Assembly (NCBI GenBank): GCA_902496505.1
Contig: CABVBB010000102.1
Span: 1 to 7,240 of the forward strand
Length of the DNA: 7,240 nucleotides
DNA from: an uncultured Peptococcaceae bacterium
GTDB lineage: Bacteria; Bacillota; Peptococcia; Peptococcales; Peptococcaceae
Direction of reading: 5' to 3'
The translations under genes and the position numbers were made by a program. Below the pieces are notes generated by a model. That model saw only the letters and a list, made by a program, of their open reading frames with translations, was not told the DNA's origin and did not search any database. Positions 1 to 6,401 of the stretch are shown here, in pieces; within the stretch, counting starts at the first letter, position 1, and each line of letters begins with the position of its first letter.

Positions 1-1571
1 TAGCCAAGATCGAGGGTGAAAAGATCGTCCTGGCGAAGGCCGATATCAAAGAAGTACTCTACAAACCAGCAGCCACCAATAATACCGGCGCAGGCTGCGT
101 CATTGAAGATATTCCTGAGGCTGAGGATGTCTTTGATGCCAACAGCATTTTAGGCGGCGACGCCATGAGTATGCGCAACATCATCTTCAAACATTCTGAT
201 GGTGAAGATGGTATCGAGGATGTAGCAGTCGATCTGTGCAACTCCCCGATCAAAGATGCCGCTGGCTGGGCTGATGCACCGGCTGACGCTAAAGAATTCT
301 ACTGCGTCACTTCTGACGGCTTGATCCGCCGTCCGTGCTTGATCCTCAAAAATGAAGCAGGCGTTTACGACCGCGTGGCTTATTACCACAGCAAAAAAGA
401 TGCAGAACCAGTGGTCGTGCTGAAAAAAGACGATTACACCGTCGGCGTCGTGGATGAATTTTTGCACAAGGAGCAGACGGTTTTGGGCAACCGCAATATG
501 CTGCTCATGGATCTGGCCGAAGATGGCAGTATGGTCCGTCTCTGGATGAGCAAGGCTTTTGACATCGCTCACGACACGCTGTTCCATCCCAGATCGATCT
601 ACAAACAGGTCGTGGAAAATGTGGGCTATATCCCGCCAAACCCGACTTTCGGCGGCAAAAATCTGGAGATCGTCAACCGCATCATGATCCCGACTTGGGA
701 AGTCCTCTGCCAGTGGCAGGCCAAAGCCCTCAATTTCCTCATTGATGAAAACGGCTACCAAGTGGTCTTCTCTCATATCCACAATGTGGACGCTATGGGT
801 CATATGTTCTGGTACTATGGCAAGAATCGGCCAAAGATGAACAAGATGGAAGAGGAAGGCTACCAAAAGGCCATTGAAGAAGCGTATTTGCAGACGGACC
901 GTTATTTGGGACAGTTCCTGCATTACTTGGATGAAGGCTGGACCATCATGATCTTCTCTGACCACGGCCTCTTGACGCCGGAGGAAGAGGAGAAACCCCT
1001 GATCGGCGATGCTTTTGGCTGCAATGTCAAGGTCATGCAGGAGTTGGGCTTCACCATCCTCAAAAAAGACGAGAATGGCAACGACATCAAGGAGATCGAT
1101 TGGGAAAAGACTCGGGCAGTGGCGACCCGCGGCGGTCAGATCTATATCAACCTCAAGGGCAAATATCCCACAGGTATCGTTGACCCAGCAGACAAATATG
1201 AATTAGAGCGCGAGATCATTGACGGTCTCTACAGCTATCGTTTGAATGGCAAGCGTGTGATCGCTGTAGCTATGCGCAACAAAGATGCCGTCAACTTAGG
1301 TACCGGCGGTCCAGAGTGCGGCGATGTCCTCTATTGGCTGGAGGAAGGCGTCAACCGCTTACACGGCGATGCACTGCCAGAAGTCCAGGGTTACCAGGAT
1401 ACCACTGTCACCCCGATCTTTATTGCAGCTGGTCAAGGACTCAAGAAAGGCTATAAGTGCCCGCGCATCATCCGCCAGGCAGATATGACACCGACCGTTG
1501 CTCATATGCTGGGCGTCAGGATGCCAGCGCAGTGTGAAGGCGCTGTGATCCACCAGATCTTAGCAGACTAA
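1..1571 (+). CDS. Alkaline phosphatase superfamily hydrolase (type I phosphodiesterase/nucleotide pyrophosphatase-like), 5' end missing
   Basis: The reading frame is open from the left edge (first full codon at base 3) to TAA at 1569-1571, giving 522 visible residues; the internal ATG at 165 is not the real start. Seen: NVDAMGH (Asp codon 789, His codon 801) matches the D-x-x-G-H metal site of nucleotide pyrophosphatase/phosphodiesterases, FSDHG (Asp 960, His 963) the next metal ligands, and LHGDALPE (His 1362) the usual third-part His. The end, with IFIAAGQGLKKG, QADMTPTVAHMLG and a final EGAVIHQIL, is the typical C-terminal fold of this superfamily. The catalytic Thr/Ser and first metal ligands are not visible and should lie upstream. 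About 260 residues precede the D-x-x-G-H site without that nucleophile motif, so a large domain is probably inserted in the catalytic fold. Known of the family: two-zinc hydrolysis of phosphate mono- or diesters or phosphonates. The substrate cannot be told. A stem-loop terminator follows 39 bases after the stop, then an anion permease. Confidence 0.88.
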   Translation, partial: AKIEGEKIVLAKADIKEVLYKPAATNNTGAGCVIEDIPEAEDVFDANSILGGDAMSMRNIIFKHSDGEDGIEDVAVDLCNSPIKDAAGWADAPADAKEFYCVTSDGLIRRPCLILKNEAGVYDRVAYYHSKKDAEPVVVLKKDDYTVGVVDEFLHKEQTVLGNRNMLLMDLAEDGSMVRLWMSKAFDIAHDTLFHPRSIYKQVVENVGYIPPNPTFGGKNLEIVNRIMIPTWEVLCQWQAKALNFLIDENGYQVVFSHIHNVDAMGHMFWYYGKNRPKMNKMEEEGYQKAIEEAYLQTDRYLGQFLHYLDEGWTIMIFSDHGLLTPEEEEKPLIGDAFGCNVKVMQELGFTILKKDENGNDIKEIDWEKTRAVATRGGQIYINLKGKYPTGIVDPADKYELEREIIDGLYSYRLNGKRVIAVAMRNKDAVNLGTGGPECGDVLYWLEEGVNRLHGDALPEVQGYQDTTVTPIFIAAGQGLKKGYKCPRIIRQADMTPTVAHMLGVRMPAQCEGAVIHQILAD

Positions 1572-1610
1572 AAAAACGAGCACGCATCATCATAAAATAA
1601 AGCAGCAGAC

Positions 1611-1665
1611 AAACCGCGGCAGCAGGATTCTTTCAGAGAGCCTATCTCTCTGCCGCGGTTTTGTT
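1611..1665 (+). terminator. Rho-independent terminator after the hydrolase, upstream of the permease
   Basis: A perfect 12-base inverted repeat, AAACCGCGGCAG (1611-1622) and CTGCCGCGGTTT (1650-1661), is followed by TTTTGTTGT. The 27-base interior contains a second possible stem, CAGAGAG (1634-1640) with CTCTCTG (1646-1652), which partly competes with the base of the outer stem. The T-run is short (four T, then G), so termination may be partial. It sits only 16-30 bases before the permease ribosome binding site. Confidence 0.75.
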
Positions 1666-1677
1666 GTGCGCAAAAAT

Positions 1678-1684
1678 AAAGGAG
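1678..1684 (+). promoter_or_regulatory. Ribosome binding site of the SLC13 permease (decides start)
   Basis: AAAGGAG ends at 1684. It directly abuts the in-frame ATG at 1685, leaving no spacer, but lies nine bases before the ATG at 1694. This favours 1694 over 1685 and over the TTG codon at 1661, which lies inside the terminator stem. Confidence 0.7.
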
Positions 1685-1693
1685 ATGGAAAAA

Positions 1694-3154
1694 ATGGCTG
1701 TTGTTGCAAAAGCAGAGGCAAGGCAAGAACGCAGTTTATTGTGGCTGCACATTGGCATCATGTTTTTATTGATCATCGGGTTCAGCGTCATGCAGCCTAT
1801 TGGCAGCATCACCCCCATGGGGATGAAATTAGTAGGCATCTTTTTAGCCATGCTTTGGGGCTGGTCGACCTGCGGCTTGCTTTGGCCCAGTCTTTTGGGT
1901 ATGGTCGCCTTGACGCTGACTGGGCTGATGACGATGAAGGAATTTTTCCTTCTAAGTTTTGGCAATGAGACGCTGGTCTTTATCCTATTCATTTTTATTT
2001 TCACTGCCGTGATCGACGAGGTGGGACTTATCGATTATATTGCCAATCGCTTTATCAGCTTCAAGGTACTCAATGGGCGGCCGTGGCTGTTCTCAGCTTT
2101 CTTCCTCGTCGGCGCGTATGTAGCGGCTGCCTTTGTCAATATGTTTGCCGCGATCATCGTCTTTTGGGGCATCCTCTACATCGTAGCGGACAAGTTTGGC
2201 TTTGCCAAGCGGGACGCTTATCCGACGCTGATGATCATCGGCGTGATTTTGGCCAGCAGCGTGGGTGGTGCGGTGATGCCGTACAAACCGGTGCCGCTGG
2301 TGGTGCTCAAGGCATACAATCAAATGACCGGCGTGCCTATGGATTTCTTCAAGTATATATGTTTTTCGCTGCCGATCACCTTTTTGATCATGATCTTTTA
2401 TGTACTCATCTGCCGCTTTGTCTTCCGGCCTGATCTCAAGGAACTGCATCAGATCAGTGTGGATTTCGCCGATCCTGAGGCGCTGAAGCTGGATCTGCGG
2501 CAAAAGACGGCCATTGGCTTTTTGGCAGCGTTTATCTTTTTGATGATTGCGCCCAGTATTTTGCCAGATACCTGGACATTGACTTGGGTCATCAACCAAA
2601 TCGGCATCGCTGGCTGCCTATTTATTCTCTTGATCTTGATGTATTGGGTTCATTTTGATGGTCAGCCGATGCTGGATTTCCACAAGATGGCTGGACAGAT
2701 CAACTGGGACATGTTTATGATCATGTGCTTCGTGATCCCCTTTGCCAGCATTTTCACCTCAGATAGTACAGGGGTAAAAGCCTTTATGGTGGAAACCATG
2801 CAGCCTATCTTGGGCGGCCGTTCACCGATCGTGTTCATCATTTTAGCGCTGATCATCGCCACTGTGCTTACGAATATTGCCAACAACATGGTCGTCGGTG
2901 CAGTCTTTGCCACGCTGATCTTCACCATTGGCGGCGGCATGGGGCTGGACGTCATGCCGGTCATCGCGGTCTTGGTGGTCTGTGCCAATCTGGCCTTGGT
3001 CACTCCAGCTGCGTCTCCTTTGGCCGCCATGATGTTTGCCAATACCCAGTGGTGCAAGACCAGTGATCTTTATAAGTACTGCGGCCTGACGGTAGTCATC
3101 GCCTTTGTTTTGACAGTGGCTGCGGGCTTAGTCTGGGCCAATGTCATTTATTAA
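1694..3154 (+). CDS. SLC13/DASS family anion permease
   Basis: From the ATG at 1694 the product has 486 residues, a normal length for divalent anion:sodium symporters, and is strongly hydrophobic. Apparent membrane segments lie near residues 15-33, 44-60, 62-80, 92-110, 132-162, 177-195, 221-245, 270-288, 300-318, 338-354, 377-410, 418-436 and 464-484, with a cytoplasmic-type hydrophilic loop around 245-270. Two repeats can be made out: the first hairpin region with V148-N149-M150 and SSVGGAVMP (189-197), and the second with N397-N398-M399 and TPAASPLAAM (438-447). In characterised DASS proteins the two hairpin tips carry Ser-Asn-Thr motifs that bind sodium and substrate carboxylate. Here only the Asn is kept in each. 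Likely role: inner-membrane uptake or exchange of di- or tricarboxylate, sulfate or a related anion; the ion coupling and substrate cannot be read. It follows the hydrolase on the same strand with a terminator between them, and ends at a bidirectional terminator facing the LysR gene. Confidence 0.85.
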   Translation: MAVVAKAEARQERSLLWLHIGIMFLLIIGFSVMQPIGSITPMGMKLVGIFLAMLWGWSTCGLLWPSLLGMVALTLTGLMTMKEFFLLSFGNETLVFILFIFIFTAVIDEVGLIDYIANRFISFKVLNGRPWLFSAFFLVGAYVAAAFVNMFAAIIVFWGILYIVADKFGFAKRDAYPTLMIIGVILASSVGGAVMPYKPVPLVVLKAYNQMTGVPMDFFKYICFSLPITFLIMIFYVLICRFVFRPDLKELHQISVDFADPEALKLDLRQKTAIGFLAAFIFLMIAPSILPDTWTLTWVINQIGIAGCLFILLILMYWVHFDGQPMLDFHKMAGQINWDMFMIMCFVIPFASIFTSDSTGVKAFMVETMQPILGGRSPIVFIILALIIATVLTNIANNMVVGAVFATLIFTIGGGMGLDVMPVIAVLVVCANLALVTPAASPLAAMMFANTQWCKTSDLYKYCGLTVVIAFVLTVAAGLVWANVIY

Positions 3155-3170
3155 AAACTAAGCATAAAGC

Positions 3171-3211
3171 AAACGACCGCTGTCTCGCCTGACAGCGGTC
3201 GTTTTGGTTTT
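3171..3211. terminator. Bidirectional terminator between permease and LysR gene
   Basis: Perfect 14-base arms, AAACGACCGCTGTC (3171-3184) and GACAGCGGTCGTTT (3191-3204), enclose a six-base loop. On the + strand the stem is followed by TTTTGGTTTTT (3201-3211), a good tail. On the - strand it is followed by TTTGCTTTA, a weaker one. It lies between the stops of two convergent genes (3154 and 3211) and probably serves both. Confidence 0.88.
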
Positions 3212-4137
3212 TAACTTTGCAGGAGCGGCAGATGCTGGCGGATATGTTCGACAAAAGCTTGGCGCGGTGGATAAACGGCGGATCGCTTGCGGGCCAAGAG
3301 ACAGTTGTGAAAGCCTAAGTTTTCGGTAAAGGGGAGAATGGTGATATGCTGATAAGCGGGATTGCGTGCATCATGCCGCTGGTGGATGGCTTCTGTTGTG
3401 AGGCCGACATAACGGCCGCTGGACAGCGCCTGCAGATAAAGCGAGGTATTATTGGACGAAAAGCCGACCGTAAAAGAACCGTACAGCGCCAAAATATGCT
3501 TGAGAAAATGATCCACCTGCGTCAGCGCCAGGGGATATTGGACGAATTGACTGAGTGAGACGGTTTTGTTTCGGGCCAGGGGACTTTCGCGGCTGGCGAT
3601 GCAGCAGAAACGGTCGCTATTGAGCGGGTAGGACTGCAGCTGCTCTAAGTAGGGTTCGTAAACGAAGCGGAAGTCAGGATCATCCATGATAGGCGCCAAA
3701 GCCAGAGACTGTTCGTGCAGAGTAGCCTGCTTGAGGGCATCGATAGGTTCGGCTTCGCAAAGATGGAGCCCAACATTAGGATAGCTGGCGGCAAACAGCT
3801 GGAGCACTTCAGAAAAGGCGGCAGAAGCTGCAGTCATGCCGCTGTAAATGTAGAGATCGCCGGCGATCGTTTGCTGCGCCTGGAGATAGTTTAAGCGCTG
3901 CTTGGCCTTTTTCAGCTGATCTACGGTATTTTGGGCAAACTCTAAAATGATCTCTCCTTCCGCAGTGAGATAGACGCCCTTTTGGCTGCGGGTGAAGAGG
4001 GTCACGCCCAATTCCTGTTCCAACTGACGGATCATCTTGCTGACGTTCTGGTGGGTGGTGAAAAGTTCTTCGCTGGCCTTGGTAATGGAGTGGGTTCGAG
4101 CCAGGCAGATCAGATATTCCAAATGCTCGATGCGCAT
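3211..4137 (-). CDS. LysR-family transcriptional regulator
   Basis: The 308-residue product has the standard length and layout of LysR-type regulators. Residues 1-60 form the winged helix-turn-helix, with the family hallmarks MRIEHLEYLICLARTHSITKA, the recognition-helix stretch HQNVSKMIRQLEQELG and LFTRSQKGVYLTAEG. A linker helix follows at about 62-90. The remainder, starting at LYIYSGMTAASAAF and running to about 300, fits the two-lobed effector-binding domain. The start is supported by GAGGGA at 4143-4148, five bases before the ATG. Its effector is not visible. LysR regulators often stand divergent from their target, but this one is convergent with the permease and has a same-strand lipoprotein upstream behind a terminator, so its target is not given by position. 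Control of the adjacent permease/hydrolase, or of itself, is an inference. Confidence 0.93.
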   Translation of the reverse strand: MRIEHLEYLICLARTHSITKASEELFTTHQNVSKMIRQLEQELGVTLFTRSQKGVYLTAEGEIILEFAQNTVDQLKKAKQRLNYLQAQQTIAGDLYIYSGMTAASAAFSEVLQLFAASYPNVGLHLCEAEPIDALKQATLHEQSLALAPIMDDPDFRFVYEPYLEQLQSYPLNSDRFCCIASRESPLARNKTVSLSQFVQYPLALTQVDHFLKHILALYGSFTVGFSSNNTSLYLQALSSGRYVGLTTEAIHQRHDARNPAYQHITILPFTENLGFHNCLLARKRSAVYPPRQAFVEHIRQHLPLLQS

Positions 4138-4163
4138 ACATATCCCTCGCTGTCCAAAAGTTT

Positions 4164-4178
4164 ATTATAGATAGTATA
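4164..4178 (-). promoter_or_regulatory. Candidate promoter of the LysR gene (extended -10)
   Basis: On the - strand, TGCTATACT (TATACT at 4173-4178, preceded by TGC) is an extended -10 element. A perfect TATAAT lies just downstream at 4164-4169. No convincing -35 box is seen at 16-18 bases for either. The position, about 30-40 bases before the LysR ATG at 4137, is suitable. Confidence 0.5.
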
Positions 4179-4209
4179 GCATAGTTTCCGCAGGCGAGCT
4201 ATGAAAATG

Positions 4210-4237
4210 TGCCAGCCGCGAAAGCGGGCAGATGGCA
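4210..4237. repeat. Imperfect inverted repeat upstream of the LysR promoter
   Basis: TGCCA (4210-4214) pairs with TGGCA (4233-4237). Inside, CCGC (4216-4219) and GCGG (4224-4227) enclose a GAAA tetraloop. There is an asymmetric internal loop between the two stems. It lies between the lipoprotein terminator and the LysR promoter and has no T-run. It could be an operator half-site pair or chance structure. Confidence 0.3.
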
Positions 4238-4239
4238 TG

Positions 4240-4266
4240 AAAAAAGCACCGATCACTCGGTGCTTT
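4240..4266 (-). terminator. Rho-independent terminator of the lipoprotein gene
   Basis: Arms 4243-4252 (AAAGCACCGA) and 4257-4266 (TCGGTGCTTT) enclose a four-base loop. On the - strand the stem is followed by six T (4240-4245). It begins eight bases past the lipoprotein stop codon. The T-tract identifies the strand. Confidence 0.88.
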
Positions 4267-4274
4267 GCAGAGTC

Positions 4275-5450
4275 TCAGCTGCCATAAGGGCTTACTAATA
4301 CGGTGCGGTATTGGTCGTTTTCATCCAGGGAATAGACGCGGAGGGCACCGCCTTCCCACTGACTGTCAGAGAGACAAAATTCCAGCGTGCTGTCGCCGTT
4401 TAAGTCGTAAGCGCCAAGGAAAGTAAGGTGGCGGTAATAATCGACGGATACCAGCTCATTTTTGGGCATCAGCTCAGACAGTGCGTCAGCGGTATAGGGA
4501 TTGCTCCAGCTGTAGAGCGTCTGCGGGACTTGCTCAGGAGCTGCTTCCTGATCATCGATGTAGGCGACCAGACAATAAGCGCCGGAGCGGCCAAGTTGTT
4601 CCTTTTCAGTAACGAGGAGGCTGCCGTTTTCATTGGTCGCGGTTTGGACGATGAGCAGGGATTCCTCCAGCCCGTCATGGTCAAAATCAGCAGCATAGTA
4701 GTCAGTGAGATTGACAGGCGCGTCGGGGATGCCCATAGCGGCCAGCTCCTGGCTGAAATGCGCTTCCAGCTCATCGGAAAGCTGGTAGAGCACCTGCACT
4801 TTCTGCGGCAGCGGATTGTGCTGGGCAGAGGTAGCTAAGCGAACGGGATAATCAGAGAAATTGATGGCTTCATTCAAAGAAAAATAACCATTGGCATTGT
4901 AGTAGGGGATGGTGAGATCTGCCAGCGGGCTGTCTGCAAAATTTGCCGGCAGAGCGATGCGGCCCCAGCCAGGCTGAGGATTTTTGGTCGCTTCGTCTGT
5001 CACAGGCTGCGCCAATTCTTGTAAAGCAGCGGCCATGTCGTCGGTCAGCTCAGTGTCGCTGTCAAAGCCGAAACTGCCGAGGCCGCCTGCCTCGGTCGGC
5101 CAGATGATCTCGCTGGTACTGCCTAAAAATTTGTCCAGCGAATAAAGCTGATAAGCCTCTACATTGGTCACTTCACCGGCAGTGAAGACTTTGCGCGGCG
5201 TAATGGGCTGCTCCTCTTCTCCAGAAGCTCTCAGGACTTCTTGGACGTCGCTGATGCTGTGCCAGCCCTCGGCGTCAAAGCTCCCTACAAAATCATTGCG
5301 GATAAAATAATACTGCGGCGGCTGAATAGTAGAGACCACTGGCGGCGCCGGATCTTCCTCCTGGGGCTGCGGAGCGGGTTGATTATTTTGGCAGCCGCTC
5401 ACAGCGAGAGCGGCCAATAAGAAGAACGTGGTGATAGTTGTTTTTTTCAT
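4275..5450 (-). CDS. Putative lipoprotein with calcium-loop-like (FG-GAP/EF-hand-like) motifs
   Basis: The product has 391 residues and no family I can name with certainty. Seen: a lipoprotein signal peptide with basic MKKT, a hydrophobic stretch and the lipobox V17-S18-G19-C20, so it is probably exported and lipid-anchored at Cys20. A Pro/Gln/Glu-rich linker follows (about 23-45). The body is acidic and soluble. Near the C-terminus two segments resemble the acidic loops of FG-GAP/VCBS or dockerin/EF-hand-type calcium sites: DFDHDGLEE (255-263) and DLNGDSTLE (349-357), each after an aromatic/hydrophobic strand and followed by another (SLLIV, FCLSD). These may be beta-propeller-like repeats. 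Start choice: AGGAGG at 5456-5461 stands five bases before the ATG. It is monocistronic, with its own terminator, and divergent from the kinase operon. Function unknown; surface binding or sensing is a guess. Confidence 0.82.
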   Translation of the reverse strand: MKKTTITTFFLLAALAVSGCQNNQPAPQPQEEDPAPPVVSTIQPPQYYFIRNDFVGSFDAEGWHSISDVQEVLRASGEEEQPITPRKVFTAGEVTNVEAYQLYSLDKFLGSTSEIIWPTEAGGLGSFGFDSDTELTDDMAAALQELAQPVTDEATKNPQPGWGRIALPANFADSPLADLTIPYYNANGYFSLNEAINFSDYPVRLATSAQHNPLPQKVQVLYQLSDELEAHFSQELAAMGIPDAPVNLTDYYAADFDHDGLEESLLIVQTATNENGSLLVTEKEQLGRSGAYCLVAYIDDQEAAPEQVPQTLYSWSNPYTADALSELMPKNELVSVDYYRHLTFLGAYDLNGDSTLEFCLSDSQWEGGALRVYSLDENDQYRTVLVSPYGS

Positions 5451-5455
5451 AAAAT

Positions 5456-5461
5456 CCTCCT
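5456..5461 (-). promoter_or_regulatory. Ribosome binding site of the lipoprotein gene
   Basis: A full AGGAGG consensus on the - strand, five bases before the ATG at 5450, fixes the start. No convincing -10/-35 pair for this gene was found in the short divergent gap. Confidence 0.75.
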
Positions 5462-5498
5462 GAGTAACGCGTATGCGTAGTCAATTTCTGCCCGGATG

Positions 5499-5507
5499 TG
5501 CTATAAT
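5499..5507 (+). promoter_or_regulatory. Extended -10 promoter of the kinase-PEBP operon
   Basis: TGCTATAAT is a perfect extended -10 element (TATAAT at 5502-5507). No good -35 hexamer is seen 16-18 bases upstream, as is common with extended -10 promoters. Transcription would start near 5514, giving a leader of about 25 bases before the ATG at 5539. That excludes the upstream in-frame ATGs at 5473 and 5506 as starts for this transcript. Confidence 0.6.
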
Positions 5508-5538
5508 GAGCGAAAGCATGAACGGGAGTGATGTCACG

Positions 5539-6387
5539 ATGACAGTCTTAAAAAAAGCAGCGGCCATCCATGACTTATCCGGGCTGGGACATTCTTCACT
5601 GTCAGCAGTGATGCCGATCTTATCGGTCATGGGCATACAGGTCTGCGCTATGCCGACAGCGATCCTTTCCAGCCAAACGGATGGTTATGAGGGGTACAGC
5701 TTTGTGGATCTCACAAACACTTTACCTCAGTTTATCAAACATTGGGAAAGGTTGCAATTAGATTTCCAGTGTATCTACAGTGGATTTTTGGGTTCTGCGG
5801 CGCAAATCGCGCTGGTCAGTGATTTTATCGCTGCTTTTCGCCGGCCAGATACGATGGTAGTGGTCGATCCGGTGCTGGGTGATGACGGGGCGCTTTATGA
5901 TACGATGGATGAAGCGATGGTGCGCCAGATGCGCAGCCTGGTGGCGCGCGCGGATGTGATCACGCCCAATTTTACCGAGCTGCTGCTCTTAGCAGGCGAG
6001 CCTTACCGCTTGCAGGCCAGCGAAACGGAGATCAAAGGCTGGATGCGCGATTTGGCTGAGAGCGGGCCGCGCATCGTGCTGGTGACCAGCGTCCCCACAG
6101 CGCAGGCCGATCAGACACAGGTCTGGGCCTATGACCGCGGGCAAGACGAATTTTATCAGGTGGCCTGCGAATATCTCCCAGTGAGCTATCCCGGCACCGG
6201 CGACATTTTTACCAGCGTGCTGACCGGACGTTTACTAAACGGCTGGCCGCTTAAAGAAGCTATCGCTGATGCAGCAGATTTCGTCGCGCAGGCTATCCGC
6301 ATCACTATGGATGCAGACAGCAATAGAGCGGAAGGGGTCCAGCTGGAACTAGTCCTGCCTCTGCTTTTAGAGGCGCGTCGATCGTGA
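5539..6387 (+). CDS. Pyridoxal/pyridoxamine kinase (PfkB/ribokinase superfamily)
   Basis: This cytoplasmic enzyme phosphorylates B6 vitamers (pyridoxal, pyridoxine, pyridoxamine) with ATP for pyridoxal-5'-phosphate salvage. From the ATG at 5539 it has 282 residues, the usual length of PdxK/PdxY-type kinases. Seen: the N-terminal substrate region HDLSGLGHSSLSAVMPIL (11-28) and MPTAILSSQTDGY (38-50), YSGFLGS (80-86), DPVLGDDG (110-117), TPNFTE (142-147) and the ATP/anion-hole motif PGTGD (218-222) with the catalytic-base Asp222. A hydroxymethylpyrimidine kinase (ThiD) is less likely because the HDLSGLG and YSGFLGS signatures are pyridoxal-kinase-like. The frame stays open further upstream to an ATG at 5473, but a perfect -10 box lies there; GGGAG at 5524-5528 stands ten bases before 5539, so I prefer that start. 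The TGA is followed 14 bases later by the PEBP gene, so the two are probably co-transcribed. The symbol is left empty because pdxK and pdxY cannot be separated by eye. Confidence 0.9.
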   Translation: MTVLKKAAAIHDLSGLGHSSLSAVMPILSVMGIQVCAMPTAILSSQTDGYEGYSFVDLTNTLPQFIKHWERLQLDFQCIYSGFLGSAAQIALVSDFIAAFRRPDTMVVVDPVLGDDGALYDTMDEAMVRQMRSLVARADVITPNFTELLLLAGEPYRLQASETEIKGWMRDLAESGPRIVLVTSVPTAQADQTQVWAYDRGQDEFYQVACEYLPVSYPGTGDIFTSVLTGRLLNGWPLKEAIADAADFVAQAIRITMDADSNRAEGVQLELVLPLLLEARRS

Positions 6388-6401
6388 AAGAGGGAAGAAT
6401 A

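Noticed and set aside
165..167. ATG at 165 as the start of the hydrolase
   Set aside because: The frame continues open to the left edge with protein-like composition, there is no ribosome binding site, and the catalytic nucleophile would still be missing.
150..965. Long antisense open frame (271 codons) over the hydrolase gene
   Set aside because: It is fully opposite a gene with clear conserved metal-site motifs. Its translation is His/Val/Phe-rich as expected from the reverse complement of the coding frame, and it matches no family.
2093..2599. Antisense open frame (168 codons) within the permease gene
   Set aside because: It is rich in His, Asp, Gln and Arg, the usual complement of a hydrophobic membrane protein gene. 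It has no ribosome binding site and no known motifs.
4428..4838. Plus-strand open frame (136 codons) opposite the lipoprotein gene
   Set aside because: It is a shadow of a gene with signal peptide, ribosome binding site and terminator on the other strand.
5479..5484. TTGACT on the - strand as a -35 box for the lipoprotein gene
   Set aside because: At 16-18 bases spacing the -10 would fall on the AGGAGG ribosome binding site, which cannot be a -10 box and would leave no leader.
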